The position numbers and the translations under genes were made by a program. Positions 24,354 to 33,400 of a stretch of 64,000 nt of DNA are shown in pieces (positions within the stretch are counted from its first letter, which is position 1; each line of letters starts with the position of its first letter). The DNA is from Pseudomonas sp. Irchel 3H7 (GTDB taxonomy: Bacteria; Pseudomonadota; Gammaproteobacteria; Pseudomonadales; Pseudomonadaceae): positions 1-64,000 of the forward strand of contig NZ_FYEA01000009.1 in NCBI RefSeq assembly GCF_900187605.1, written 5' to 3'. The notes below the pieces were generated by a model. It did not search any database and was not told the origin of the DNA. It was given only the letters and a program-made list of their open reading frames with translations.

Positions 24354-26573
24354 TCAATACAAATCGACGGGGTCGACATCCAGCGACCAGCGCACCGCGC
24401 GCCCGCTCGGCATCTGCTCCAGCACCAGCAGCCAACTGGCCAGCAACCGATGCAACGGTGCCCGCGCTGTCGCCTGCAACAAAAGCTGCGCGCGATAACG
24501 CCCTGCGCGGCGTTCCATCGGCGCCGGCACCGGCCCGAGCAGTTCTATGCCGGTCAAATTTTGCTCAGCCAGCAAACGCTCGGCCTCGCTGCACGCCTCA
24601 TCGAGAAAGCCCTCCGCCTGCCCCGGCTTGTGCGCTTCGGCACGCAACAACGCCAGATGCGCAAACGGCGGCAGGCCGGCGGCGCGACGCTCGCTCAGCG
24701 CCTGTTCGGCGAAGGCGAAATAACCCTGTTCGGTAAGTTGTACTAATAAAGGATGGTCGGCGAGGTGGGTCTGGATGATCACCTTGCCCGGCTCTTCGGC
24801 TCGCCCGGCACGGCCGGCGACTTGCACGATCAACTGCGCCATCCGTTCGCTGGCGCGGAAGTCGCCGGAGAACAGGCCGCCGTCAGCATCCAGAATCGAC
24901 ACCAGCGTCACCCGTGGAAAATGGTGCCCCTTGGCCAACATCTGCGTGCCGACCAGAATGCACGGCTGACCCTTCTGAATGGTTGCGAACAGTTGATTCA
25001 TCGCGTCCTTGCGCGACGTGCTGTCACGGTCGACGCGCAGTACCGGGTAATCGGGAAACAGAATCGCCAGACGTTCCTCGGCACGCTCGGTGCCGGCGCC
25101 GACCGGGCGCAGATCGACCTTGTTGCACTTCGGGCACTGGCGCGGGGTGCGTTCGACGTAGCCACAGTGGTGGCAGCGCAGTTCGCCGTAGCGTTGGTGC
25201 ACGGTCATCCGCGCATCGCAACGCGAACACTCGGACATCCAGCCGCAGTCGTGGCAGAGCAGCGTCGGCGCGAAACCGCGACGGTTGAGGAACACCAGTA
25301 CTTGTTGGCCGTTTGCGAGCGTCTGGCCGATGGCTTGCTGCATCGGCCCGGAAATACCGCTGTCCAGTGGACGGCTTTTTACATCCAGACGCAGGAAACG
25401 CGGCTGCTTGGCGCCGCCGGCACGTTCATTCAGTCGTAGGAGGCCGTAACGGCCGGTGTAGGCGTTGTGCAGGCTCTCCAGCGATGGCGTGGCTGAACCG
25501 AGCACGATCGGGATGTTTTCCTGCCGTGCGCGCACCAGCGCCAGATCGCGGGCGTGGTAACGCAAACCTTCCTGCTGTTTATAAGAGCCGTCGTGCTCTT
25601 CGTCGATGATGATCAGCCCGGGGTTTTTCATCGGCGTGAACAGCGCCGAACGCGTGCCGATAATAATGTCGGCCTCGCCATCGCGCGCTGCGAGCCAGGC
25701 TTCGAGGCGCTCGCGGTCATTGACTGCCGAGTGCAGCAGGGCGATGCGCGCATTGAAACGCTGCTCGAAGCGCGCCAGGGTCTGCGGGCCGAGGTTGATC
25801 TCCGGGATCAGCACCAGTGCCTGTTTGCCGGCTTCGAGGGTTTCACGGATCAGTTGCAAATAGACTTCGGTCTTGCCGCTGCCGGTGACCCCGGCCAGCA
25901 GAAAGGCGTGATAACTGTCGAAACCGGCGCGAATTGCTTCATACGCGGCGCGCTGCTCGGTGTTCAGCGGCAATTCCGGTTGCGCCAGCCAATGCTCATG
26001 GCGCACGCCGGGTGCATGGCGGCGAATTTCCACTTGCACCAGGTTTTTCGCCAGCAGCAGATCAAGGCTGTCCTTGCTCAGCATCAGTTTGCTCAGCAAC
26101 TGATGGGCGACGCCGTGGGGGTGCTGGGCCAGCGTCGCCAGTGCTTCACGCTGGCGCGGTGCGCGGGCGATGCGCGGATCATCAAGGCTGGCGCCAGGCA
26201 CGATCGACCAGAAACGTTCCTGCCGGGCCTCGGCCAGCTCACCCTGGCGCAGCAGTACCGGCAGTGCCCAGCTCAGGGTGTCGCCGAGGCTGTGCTGATA
26301 ATACTGTGATGTCCACAGGCACAGCTTGAACAGCGCCGGTGGTAGCGGCGCGGTGGCATCGAGCAGGGCCAGCGCCGGTTTGAGTTTCTCCACCGGCACT
26401 TCGCTGGTGTCGGTGACCTCGACCAGAATCCCGATCATCTCGCGCCGACCGAACGGCACCCGCAAGCGCATGCCCGGCTGCAATTGCTCGCGCAGCACGC
26501 CGGCCGGCGCCCGGTAATCGAACAGGCGGCGCAAGGGCGAAGGCAGGGCGAGGCGCAGAATGGCATCGGGCAC
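24354..26573 (-). CDS. priA: Primosomal protein N' (replication restart helicase PriA)
   Basis: The 739-residue DEAH-type helicase restarts stalled replication forks. An N-terminal DNA-binding domain is followed by Walker A (LLAGVTGSGKTEVYLQL), the IIIDEEHDGSYKQQEG DEAH motif, and a zinc region with eight cysteines (CHDCGWMSECSRCDARM, then CHHCGY and CPKC). The QVAGRAGRAE motif VI is intact. Confidence 0.96.
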   Translation of the reverse strand: MPDAILRLALPSPLRRLFDYRAPAGVLREQLQPGMRLRVPFGRREMIGILVEVTDTSEVPVEKLKPALALLDATAPLPPALFKLCLWTSQYYQHSLGDTLSWALPVLLRQGELAEARQERFWSIVPGASLDDPRIARAPRQREALATLAQHPHGVAHQLLSKLMLSKDSLDLLLAKNLVQVEIRRHAPGVRHEHWLAQPELPLNTEQRAAYEAIRAGFDSYHAFLLAGVTGSGKTEVYLQLIRETLEAGKQALVLIPEINLGPQTLARFEQRFNARIALLHSAVNDRERLEAWLAARDGEADIIIGTRSALFTPMKNPGLIIIDEEHDGSYKQQEGLRYHARDLALVRARQENIPIVLGSATPSLESLHNAYTGRYGLLRLNERAGGAKQPRFLRLDVKSRPLDSGISGPMQQAIGQTLANGQQVLVFLNRRGFAPTLLCHDCGWMSECSRCDARMTVHQRYGELRCHHCGYVERTPRQCPKCNKVDLRPVGAGTERAEERLAILFPDYPVLRVDRDSTSRKDAMNQLFATIQKGQPCILVGTQMLAKGHHFPRVTLVSILDADGGLFSGDFRASERMAQLIVQVAGRAGRAEEPGKVIIQTHLADHPLLVQLTEQGYFAFAEQALSERRAAGLPPFAHLALLRAEAHKPGQAEGFLDEACSEAERLLAEQNLTGIELLGPVPAPMERRAGRYRAQLLLQATARAPLHRLLASWLLVLEQMPSGRAVRWSLDVDPVDLY

Positions 26574-26621
26574 GCGGGGGGATCTCGATCAACAGGCGAT
26601 TAAAAGGACTGCTTACATAAC

Positions 26622-26713
26622 CTGTGGGAGCGAGCCTGCTCGCGAAAGCAGTGTGTCAGGCGACGAAGATGCTGGCAGATAGATCGTCTTCGCGAGCAGG
26701 CTCGCTCCCACAG
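26622..26713. repeat. REP inverted pair, family 3 (GTGGGAGCGAGCCTGCTCGCGA)
   Basis: CTGTGGGAGCGAGCCTGCTC and its complement flank a ~45-base spacer between the divergent priA and rpmE genes. The related pair at 48222-48313 is the other family-3 member. Confidence 0.85.
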
Positions 26714-26764
26714 CGGTAGTGCAATGGGCCGGGAGCCTAGCAGACGGTCGGTCTCGGTGACAGC

Positions 26765-26792
26765 TTGCGTGTTTGAAAAGGTCTGGTAGAAT
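26765..26792 (+). promoter_or_regulatory. Candidate sigma70 promoter of rpmE
   Basis: TTGCGT (26765-26770) and TAGAAT (26787-26792) are 16 bp apart, giving a leader of about 63 nt before the rpmE ATG. Confidence 0.5.
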
Positions 26793-26861
26793 CCGCGGCC
26801 TAATTACGTGCGGTATTCAACAATAGTGTTGGGTGGCGGCACGCTAGCTGAGGAAGACACC

Positions 26862-27089
26862 ATGAAAGCTGATATTCACCCGAATTACCCAGTCATCGCT
26901 GTTACCTGCAGCTGTGGCAACAAGTTCGAAACCCGTTCGACTTTCGGCAAAGCTCTGCCAATCGACGTGTGCAACGAATGCCACCCGTTCTACACCGGTA
27001 AGCAGAAGACTCTGGACACCGGTGGTCGCGTTCAGAAGTTCGCAGACCGTTTCGGTGCTTTCGGCAAGAAACCTGCTGCTGCAGAGTAA
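26862..27089 (+). CDS. rpmE: 50S ribosomal protein L31 (zinc-type)
   Basis: The 75-residue L31 keeps the zinc ligands of the C+ form: CSCGN near residue 16-20 and CNECHPFYTG near 37-46. The ATG at 26862 has a GAGGAAG ribosome site. The C-terminus ends KKPAAAE. Its terminator lies inside the next reading frame. Confidence 0.97.
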   Translation: MKADIHPNYPVIAVTCSCGNKFETRSTFGKALPIDVCNECHPFYTGKQKTLDTGGRVQKFADRFGAFGKKPAAAE

Positions 27090-27091
27090 GG

Positions 27092-27904
27092 TTGAAGGGC
27101 CCGGTGGGCTTTTCCTCGTTGCTGAAAAAGGCGTCCCTCGCGGGCGCCTTTTTTGTGTCCGCGATTTGGCTGTCCGGCGCGCAAGCCTATTGCCCGGCGC
27201 CGACTGGATTGACCAGCGTTACGGTGCAGCGCGTGGTCGATGGCGACACCTTGCGTTTGAGCGACGGCCGCAGCGTGCGGATGATCGGCCTCAACACGCC
27301 TGAGCTGGGCAAGCAGGGCCGCAGCGATGAACCTTTCGCGGTGGCGGCACGCAAGCGCCTGCAAGCGCTGGTCGATGCCAGCGGCGGACGTGTCGGCTTG
27401 CTCCCCGGCACGCAAGCCAAAGACCACTATGGGCGTACGCTCGCGCATATTTACAGTGCCAGCGGCGCCAATCTCGAAGCGCAAATGCTCGCCGATGGCC
27501 TCGGTTATCAGGTCGCCGTTGCGCCGAATGTCGATCTTGTTGCCTGTCAGCAAGCCGCCGAACGCAGTGCGCGAAAGGCCGGGCTGGGCCTCTGGCGGCA
27601 GTCACCTGTACTGAAAGCGGCGCAGGTTCAACGCTCGGGTTTCGCCGTGATCAGTGGGCGTGTGAGCAAGGTTCAGCGCAATCGCGGTGGAATTTGGATC
27701 GAGTTGCAGGGCGCGCTTGTGTTGCGCGTTGCACCCAATCTGGTCGGACAATTCGACAATGCCCGTTTGCTGGCACTCAAAGGCAAGCAAATTGAGGCTC
27801 GCGGCTGGATCGTCGATCGTTCGCGGCGCGGCGGATTGCAATCCGGTCAGTCGCGTTGGCTACTTCCGCTGACAGATCCATCGATGTTGCAGACGCCGCG
27901 TTGA
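27092..27904 (+). CDS. Exported thermonuclease-family (SNase-like) nuclease
   Basis: The 270-residue protein has a signal peptide (two Lys, then a hydrophobic run ending SGAQA before Tyr) and a staphylococcal-nuclease domain (about 40-170). The catalytic set can be followed: VVDGDTLRL (metal Asp), RMIGLNTPE (Arg and Glu) and DHYGRTLAHIY (second Arg). The C-terminal ~90 residues form an OB-like extension (SGRVSKVQRNRGGIWIEL) common to many proteobacterial members. The start is uncertain: TTG at 27092, GTG at 27104 or TTG at 27119 all fit. Its signal-peptide codons overlap the probable rpmE terminator. Confidence 0.8.
   Translation: MKGPVGFSSLLKKASLAGAFFVSAIWLSGAQAYCPAPTGLTSVTVQRVVDGDTLRLSDGRSVRMIGLNTPELGKQGRSDEPFAVAARKRLQALVDASGGRVGLLPGTQAKDHYGRTLAHIYSASGANLEAQMLADGLGYQVAVAPNVDLVACQQAAERSARKAGLGLWRQSPVLKAAQVQRSGFAVISGRVSKVQRNRGGIWIELQGALVLRVAPNLVGQFDNARLLALKGKQIEARGWIVDRSRRGGLQSGQSRWLLPLTDPSMLQTPR
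27125..27154 (+). terminator. Rho-independent terminator of rpmE, inside the nuclease signal-peptide region
   Basis: AAAAAGGCG and CGCCTTTTTT flank an inner CCC/GGG stem with a TCGC loop, followed by six T residues. It starts 36 bp after the rpmE stop codon and overlaps the first codons of the nuclease gene. Confidence 0.7.
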
Positions 27905-28087
27905 AGAAAAATTGTAGACATTTTTTCTGTCGATTGTGAACAGTCCAGCCCTTGTGCGCCGTGGCTCTTGGCCCAAAGTCGTAGGGCAGGGCGCTTGACA
28001 GGGGTGACCGCTCAGTCTTGTGGGGACTTTGCGAGGCGCGTATCCTCGCTGACCAGTCTGTCCAACAGTAAAAAGCGGAATGCCAAA

Positions 28088-29356
28088 ATGTCTGATCTGA
28101 AAACTGCCGCTCTCGAATATCATGCCAATCCTCGTCCAGGGAAGCTGAGTGTCGAGCTCACCAAGGCCACTGCTACCGCTCGCGACTTGTCGCTGGCCTA
28201 CAGCCCCGGCGTAGCTGAACCAGTGCGTGAGATCGCTCGCGATCCTGAACTGGCCTACAAATACACCGGCAAGGGCAACCTGGTTGCAGTCATTTCCGAT
28301 GGCACCGCGATTCTCGGCCTGGGCAACCTCGGCCCATTGGCTTCCAAGCCAGTGATGGAAGGTAAAGGCGTACTGTTCAAGCGCTTCGCCGGCATCGACG
28401 TTTTCGACATCGAAGTCGACTCCGAAAGCCCGCAAGCCTTCATCGACACCGTAAAACGCATCTCCATCACCTTCGGTGGCATCAACCTGGAAGACATCAA
28501 GGCGCCAGAGTGCTTTGAGATCGAACGTGCTCTGATCGAGCAGTGCGACATTCCGGTATTCCACGATGACCAGCACGGCACCGCGATCGTGACCGCTGCG
28601 GGCATGATCAACGCTCTGGAAATCGCTGGCAAAACCCTGCCGGACGCGAAAATCGTCTGCCTGGGCGCCGGTGCTGCCGCCATCTCCTGCATGAAACTGC
28701 TGGTGAGCATGGGCGCACGCATCGAAAACATCTTCATGGTTGACCGTACCGGCGTGATCCACTCCGGCCGTGACGACCTGAACCAGTACAAAGCCGTGTT
28801 CGCTCACGCCACCGACAAGCGCACCCTGGCTGACGCACTGGCAGGCGCTGACGTGTTCGTCGGTCTGTCCGGCCCGAACCTGCTGAGCGCTGAAGGCCTG
28901 CTGTCGATGGCGGCCAATCCGATCGTGTTCGCCTGCTCGAACCCGGATCCGGAAATCTCCCCGGAGCTGGCGCACGCCACCCGTAGCGACGTGATCATGG
29001 CCACCGGCCGTTCGGACTACCCGAACCAGGTCAACAACGTACTGGGCTTCCCGTTCATCTTCCGTGGTGCCCTGGACGTTCGCGCCAAGCGCATCAACGA
29101 AGAAATGAAAGTGGCTGCGGCCAACGCCCTGCGTGAACTGGCCAAGCTGCCGGTTCCACAGGACGTGTGCGATGCCTACGGCGGTGCTCCGCTGGAATTC
29201 GGCCGTGAGTACATCATTCCGAAGCCAATGGACAAGCGCCTGATCACCCTGATCTCCGACGCTGTGGCCAAAGCTGCGATCGAGACCGGTGTGGCGACCC
29301 TGCCGTATCCGAAGAACTACCCGCTGAAAAGCGTGGATGACGTGTTCAACGGTTAA
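28088..29356 (+). CDS. maeB: Malic enzyme (NADP-type, short form)
   Basis: The 422-residue enzyme decarboxylates malate to pyruvate with reduction of NAD(P). Landmarks are AYSPGVAEPV, KGVLFKRFAGIDVFDIEVD (catalytic Lys region), HDDQHGTAIV and the dinucleotide site VCLGAGAAAISCM. It lacks the phosphotransacetylase-like C-terminal domain of E. coli MaeB (about 760 residues), which is normal for Pseudomonas. The ATG at 28088 (MSDLKTAALEYHANPRPGK) was preferred to a 40-codon longer frame. Confidence 0.93.
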   Translation: MSDLKTAALEYHANPRPGKLSVELTKATATARDLSLAYSPGVAEPVREIARDPELAYKYTGKGNLVAVISDGTAILGLGNLGPLASKPVMEGKGVLFKRFAGIDVFDIEVDSESPQAFIDTVKRISITFGGINLEDIKAPECFEIERALIEQCDIPVFHDDQHGTAIVTAAGMINALEIAGKTLPDAKIVCLGAGAAAISCMKLLVSMGARIENIFMVDRTGVIHSGRDDLNQYKAVFAHATDKRTLADALAGADVFVGLSGPNLLSAEGLLSMAANPIVFACSNPDPEISPELAHATRSDVIMATGRSDYPNQVNNVLGFPFIFRGALDVRAKRINEEMKVAAANALRELAKLPVPQDVCDAYGGAPLEFGREYIIPKPMDKRLITLISDAVAKAAIETGVATLPYPKNYPLKSVDDVFNG

Positions 29357-29381
29357 TTCGTTGTAGCACTTCAAACAGAAG

Positions 29382-29410
29382 CCCCGGCTCGTGAGAGTCG
29401 GGGTTTTTTA
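29382..29410 (+). terminator. Rho-independent terminator after maeB
   Basis: CCCCGGCTC pairs with GAGTCGGGG (one wobble) around a GTGA loop and is followed by six T residues. Confidence 0.9.
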
Positions 29411-29420
29411 TTGCCCGAAG

Positions 29421-29611
29421 ATCAAGAGCCCCCTCACCCTAACCCTGAGGGAGAGGGGACTGACCGTGGAAGATTCGCGAGATACACCGATCTGAAAGTG
29501 CGTTAGCGCCTATGGATTCAGCACAGCACGTTCAGGTCGGCATCACTCACCAGCATCCCCCAATCAGTCCCCTCTCCCTCCGGGAGAGGGCTAGGGTGAG
29601 GGGCTCTTGAT
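29421..29611. repeat. Long palindromic repeat, copy C (complete)
   Basis: ATCAAGAGCCCCCTCACCCT at the left and its near-complement (AGGGTGAGGGGCTCTTGAT) at the right bound a ~190-bp element. It shares TATGGATTCA, TTCAGGTCGG and CAGCATCCCCCAATCAGTCC with copy B. Together with two terminators it fills the 315-bp gap between the convergent maeB and PBP1A genes; nothing else is seen there. Confidence 0.8.
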
Positions 29612-29623
29612 CCTCAGGCAATA

Positions 29624-29657
29624 AAAAGCCCCGCACTTCAACCGAAGGCGGGGCTTT
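29624..29657 (-). terminator. Rho-independent terminator after the PBP1A gene
   Basis: AAAAGCCCCGC and GCGGGGCTTTT pair, with an inner CTTC/GAAG extension and an AACC loop. A-rich bases on the + side give the T run for the minus-strand transcript; it can work in both directions. Confidence 0.88.
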
Positions 29658-29671
29658 TCATTAGCAGCAGA

Positions 29672-32119
29672 TCAGAACAAGTCGATCGGCGCCTGCTCAT
29701 CTGCTGGCAGCGGGCTGCCCGGTACGGCGCCATTGCCCAGTTCATTCACCGACGGTGGCGTGTCTTCAGACTTGAACAGCTCGAAGTACGCGCCGGGTGT
29801 GCTCGGCGTCGCCGCACGGCCACTGACCGGGTCCACACGCAAGCTCAGCAAACCTTCCGGCTCAGGCTGCACGTGCGGCGGCTTGTCCTTGAGCGCAGCC
29901 GACATGTAGTTCATCCAGATCGGTAGCGCCACAGTACCGCCGAACTCACGGCGTCCGAGGCTTTCCGGCTGATCGAAGCCGGTCCACACCGTGGTCACGT
30001 AGTCGGCGTTATACCCGGAGAACCACGCGTCTTTCGATTCGTTGGTGGTACCGGTTTTCCCGGCGATATCGCTGCGGCCCATGGCCAGTGCGCGACGGCC
30101 GGTGCCAAGCTTGATCACGTCCTGCAACATGCTGTTGAGGATGTACGTAGTGCGACCATCGACAATTCGCTCAGCCACTGCCGGTGCTTGCGGCACGGCC
30201 GCGCTGCCCGGCACTTCGCCCGCAACCGGTGTGGCGTTGACCGTAAACGAATCGGTGTGCGGCGCTGCGATACCGTCCGTCGCCGAACCACCCTGAGGCA
30301 CGGTCGGCGGGTTGGCGACGAACAGCGTGTCGCCGTTGCGGCTTTCAATCTTGTCGATGATGTACGGAGTGATCTTGTAGCCGCCGTTGGCGAACGTACT
30401 CCAACCGGTGGCAATCTCCATCGGCGTCAGCGTTGCAGTGCCCAGCGCCAGCGACAGGTTTGGCGGCAGATCCTGCTTGTTGAAGCCGAAACGAGTGATG
30501 TAGTCGATGGTTTTGCCCACGCCCATCGCCTGCAGCAGGCGGATCGACACGAGGTTGCGCGACTTGTACAGCGCCTCACGCAAACGGATCGGGCCGAGGA
30601 AGGTGTTGGTGTCGTTCTTCGGACGCCAGACCTTGTCCAGGTACTCGTCGACGAACACGATCGGCGCGTCGTTGACCAGCGTGGCAGCGGTATAGCCGCT
30701 ATCCAGCGCGGCGCTGTAGACGAACGGTTTGAAGCTCGAACCCGGCTGACGCTTGGCCTGCATGGCACGGTTGTAGTTGCTCTGCTCGAAGGCGAAACCG
30801 CCGACCAGCGAGCGAATCGCACCGTTCTGCGGGTCCAGCGACACCAGTGCACCTTGTGCCTGCGGGATCTGGCTGAATTTCAGCGAATTGTCTTTCTGGC
30901 GCTGCACGCGAACCAGATCGCCGACCTGTGCAACATCCGACGGCTGACGCGGATTGGCGCCCATGCTGTTGGTGTTGAGGAACGGTCGTGCCCATTTCAT
31001 GGTGTCCCAGGCGACGTGCTCTTCGCCGGTGCGCGTCAGCACTTGCAGGCCGTTCTTGTCGACCTGGGTGACGATGGCCGGTTCGAGGCTGCTGATCGTG
31101 CGTTGTTTGGTCAGTTCGCTGGCCCAGGCCTCACGGGTCTTGCCCGGCAGGCGCGACTCGGGGCCACGGTAGCCGTGACGCTGGTCGTAGGTCATCAGGC
31201 CTTCGTGCAGCGCGGTGTTAGCCATTTCCTGCAGGTTGCTCGGCACCGTGGTGGTGACGCGGAAACCTTCGGTGTAAGCGTCGCTGCCATAGCGGCCGAC
31301 CATTTCGGCGCGGGCCATCTCGGCGATGTACGGCGCGTTCACTTCCGGGGTTGGCACGTGATAGCTGGCGTTCAGCGGCTCGTTGATCGCGGCGGTGTAG
31401 TCCGCTTCGCTGATCTTGCCGAGCTTGTACATGCGCCCGAGGATCCAGTCGCGGCGTTCTTTGCTGCGTGCCGGGTTGGCCAGCGGGTTGAAGCGCGAAG
31501 GCGCTTTCGGCAGGCCGGCGATCATCGCCATCTGCGCCAGGCTGACATCACGGATCGACTTGCCGTAATACACCTGCGCCGCCGCTTCGATGCCATAGGC
31601 GCGGTTGCCCAGATAGATCTTGTTCACGTACAGCTCAAGGATTTCATCCTTGGTCAGCTGCCGCTCGATCTGCAGGGCCAGAAGGATTTCGGTGGTTTTG
31701 CGCGAAAAACTGCGTTCGCTGGTCAGGAAGAAGTTCTTCGCCACCTGCATGGTGATGGTGCTGCCGCCGGACTGAATGTGTCCGCTTTTGACCAGTTGGG
31801 TCGCGGCGCGCATCAGGCTGCTCGGATCGACGCCATAGTGGTTGGCGAAATTGTCGTCTTCAGCACTTAGTAACGCATTAATGAAATTGGGGGGAATGTC
31901 GGCGAAACGGATCGGTGTACGGCGCATTTCGCCAAATTCTGCGATCAACTTGTTGTCGCTGCTGTAGACCCGCAACGGAATCTGCAACTGAATGCTTCGC
32001 AGAGCCTCCACAGACGGCAAACCCGGACTAAGGTAAAGAAACGCGCCGCTGAGACCTAAAAGCAGTCCGCAGAAAACGGCGACGATGGACCAACCGAAAA
32101 ATTTCAGCAGACGAATCAA
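29672..32119 (-). CDS. mrcA: Penicillin-binding protein 1A (bifunctional peptidoglycan synthase)
   Basis: The ~815-residue class A PBP polymerises and cross-links peptidoglycan. After one N-terminal membrane helix come the transglycosylase motifs (EDDNFANHYGVD with the catalytic Glu, GGSTITMQVAKNFF), an OB-like insert, and the transpeptidase motifs SSFK (in KQRPGSSFKPFVY), SRN and KTGT (AGKTGTTNESKDAWF). The start is taken as the TTG at 32119 (MIRLLKFFGWS), matching the short cytoplasmic tail of homologues; a GTG at 32176 in frame would add 19 residues. It is divergent from pilM, as in P. aeruginosa ponA. Confidence 0.93.
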   Translation of the reverse strand: MIRLLKFFGWSIVAVFCGLLLGLSGAFLYLSPGLPSVEALRSIQLQIPLRVYSSDNKLIAEFGEMRRTPIRFADIPPNFINALLSAEDDNFANHYGVDPSSLMRAATQLVKSGHIQSGGSTITMQVAKNFFLTSERSFSRKTTEILLALQIERQLTKDEILELYVNKIYLGNRAYGIEAAAQVYYGKSIRDVSLAQMAMIAGLPKAPSRFNPLANPARSKERRDWILGRMYKLGKISEADYTAAINEPLNASYHVPTPEVNAPYIAEMARAEMVGRYGSDAYTEGFRVTTTVPSNLQEMANTALHEGLMTYDQRHGYRGPESRLPGKTREAWASELTKQRTISSLEPAIVTQVDKNGLQVLTRTGEEHVAWDTMKWARPFLNTNSMGANPRQPSDVAQVGDLVRVQRQKDNSLKFSQIPQAQGALVSLDPQNGAIRSLVGGFAFEQSNYNRAMQAKRQPGSSFKPFVYSAALDSGYTAATLVNDAPIVFVDEYLDKVWRPKNDTNTFLGPIRLREALYKSRNLVSIRLLQAMGVGKTIDYITRFGFNKQDLPPNLSLALGTATLTPMEIATGWSTFANGGYKITPYIIDKIESRNGDTLFVANPPTVPQGGSATDGIAAPHTDSFTVNATPVAGEVPGSAAVPQAPAVAERIVDGRTTYILNSMLQDVIKLGTGRRALAMGRSDIAGKTGTTNESKDAWFSGYNADYVTTVWTGFDQPESLGRREFGGTVALPIWMNYMSAALKDKPPHVQPEPEGLLSLRVDPVSGRAATPSTPGAYFELFKSEDTPPSVNELGNGAVPGSPLPADEQAPIDLF

Positions 32120-32335
32120 GGCTTTTGGACATCCAGGGCAAAGAATGAATTTGGCGACGGGGCTCCGGCTACACACAGAACCATCCGCGCTTGCAGTAAA
32201 AAGCGGAAAAAAACGCTGGGCATTATAAGCACTTTTCTGCTGGGGGCGTCATTTGCGCTTCTGTCAAGACGGGGTGAAGGAACGCAATGCGTATTACAGA
32301 GTCCGTAACTCACGGAAAGTCATAGGGAATTGGTA
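32120..32335. promoter_or_regulatory. Divergent PBP1A/pilM intergenic region
   Basis: On the minus strand a perfect TATAAT (32222-32227) with a distant ATGACG (32247-32252, 19-bp gap) is a candidate promoter of the PBP1A gene. Ahead of pilM an AGGG ribosome site (32324-32327) sets the GTG start; no strong promoter for pilM was recognised. Confidence 0.35.
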
Positions 32336-33400
32336 GTGCTGGGACTCTTCAATAAAAAGGCCAATACGTTACTGGGGATCGACATCAGTTCCACGTCAGT
32401 GAAGCTGCTGGAACTGAGCCGTCAGGGTGATCGCTACCGGGTCGAGGCGTATGCGGTAGAGCCGTTGCCGGTCAACGCCGTGGTCGAAAAAAACATCGCC
32501 GAACTTGAAGGCGTCGGTCAGGCCCTGAGCCGTGTGCTGGTCAAGGCGCGCACCGGGCTCAAGAGCGTGGCGGTCGCGGTGGCCGGTTCTGCGGTGATCA
32601 CCAAAGTCATCGAAATGGACGCCGGGCTGTCCGACGACGAGCTGGAAAACCAGCTCAAGATCGAAGCCGACCAATATATTCCCTACCCGCTGGACGAAGT
32701 CGCCATCGATTTTGAAGTCCAGGGTGTATCGCCGCGCAATCCCGAGCGGGTCAACGTGTTGCTCGCCGCCTGTCGCAAGGAAAACGTCGAAGTCCGTGAA
32801 GCGGCGCTTGCCCTCGCCGGCCTGACGGCGCGGGTGGTCGATGTCGAGGCCTATGCGCTGGAGCGTTCATTCGGCCTGCTTGCGACGCAACTGGCGGCCT
32901 CGCAGGAGCGTCTGACCGTCGCGGTGGTCGACATCGGCGCGACCATGACCACCCTCAGCGTCCTGCACAACGGCAAGATCATCTATACCCGCGAGCAATT
33001 GTTCGGTGGCCGGCAACTGACCGAGGAAATCCAGCGCCGCTATGGCCTGACCCTCGAGCAGGCCGGGCTGGCGAAAAAACAGGGTGGTCTGCCCGATGAT
33101 TACATCAGCGAGGTCTTGCAGCCGTTTCGCGAGGCGCTGGTGCAGCAAGTGTCGCGCTCGCTGCAATTCTTCTTCGCCTCCGGCCAATACAACGCGGTCG
33201 ATCACATTCTGTTGGCCGGCGGCACGGCGTCGGTGCCAGGGCTGGACCGTTTGATCGAGCAGCGCCTGAATACGCCGACGCAAGTAGCCAATCCCTTTGC
33301 CAGCATGGCCTTGAGCAGCAAGGTCAACGCTGGAGCATTGGCCAGCGATGCGCCGGCGCTGATGATCGCCTGCGGGCTCGCGCTCAGGAGTTTCGACTGA
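32336..33400 (+). CDS. pilM: Type IV pilus inner-membrane assembly protein PilM
   Basis: The 354-residue actin-like cytoplasmic ATPase-fold protein binds the PilN N-terminus. Motifs: LLGIDISSTSVKLLELS (phosphate 1), VAVVDIGATMTTLSVLHNG (phosphate 2) and ILLAGGTASVPGLD (adenosine loop). The GTG at 32336 gives the MLGLFNKKANTLLGID start of the family; a TTG two codons earlier lacks ribosome-site spacing. Its TGA overlaps the pilN ATG (TGATG). Confidence 0.95.
   Translation: MLGLFNKKANTLLGIDISSTSVKLLELSRQGDRYRVEAYAVEPLPVNAVVEKNIAELEGVGQALSRVLVKARTGLKSVAVAVAGSAVITKVIEMDAGLSDDELENQLKIEADQYIPYPLDEVAIDFEVQGVSPRNPERVNVLLAACRKENVEVREAALALAGLTARVVDVEAYALERSFGLLATQLAASQERLTVAVVDIGATMTTLSVLHNGKIIYTREQLFGGRQLTEEIQRRYGLTLEQAGLAKKQGGLPDDYISEVLQPFREALVQQVSRSLQFFFASGQYNAVDHILLAGGTASVPGLDRLIEQRLNTPTQVANPFASMALSSKVNAGALASDAPALMIACGLALRSFD

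Noticed and set aside
27860..29374. A 504-codon minus-strand frame across maeB
   Set aside because: It is antisense to malic enzyme; its translation is His/Arg/Gln-rich with no family motifs and no ribosome site.
30188..31870. A 560-codon + strand frame across the PBP1A gene
   Set aside because: It is antisense to a clear class A PBP and carries no motifs of its own.
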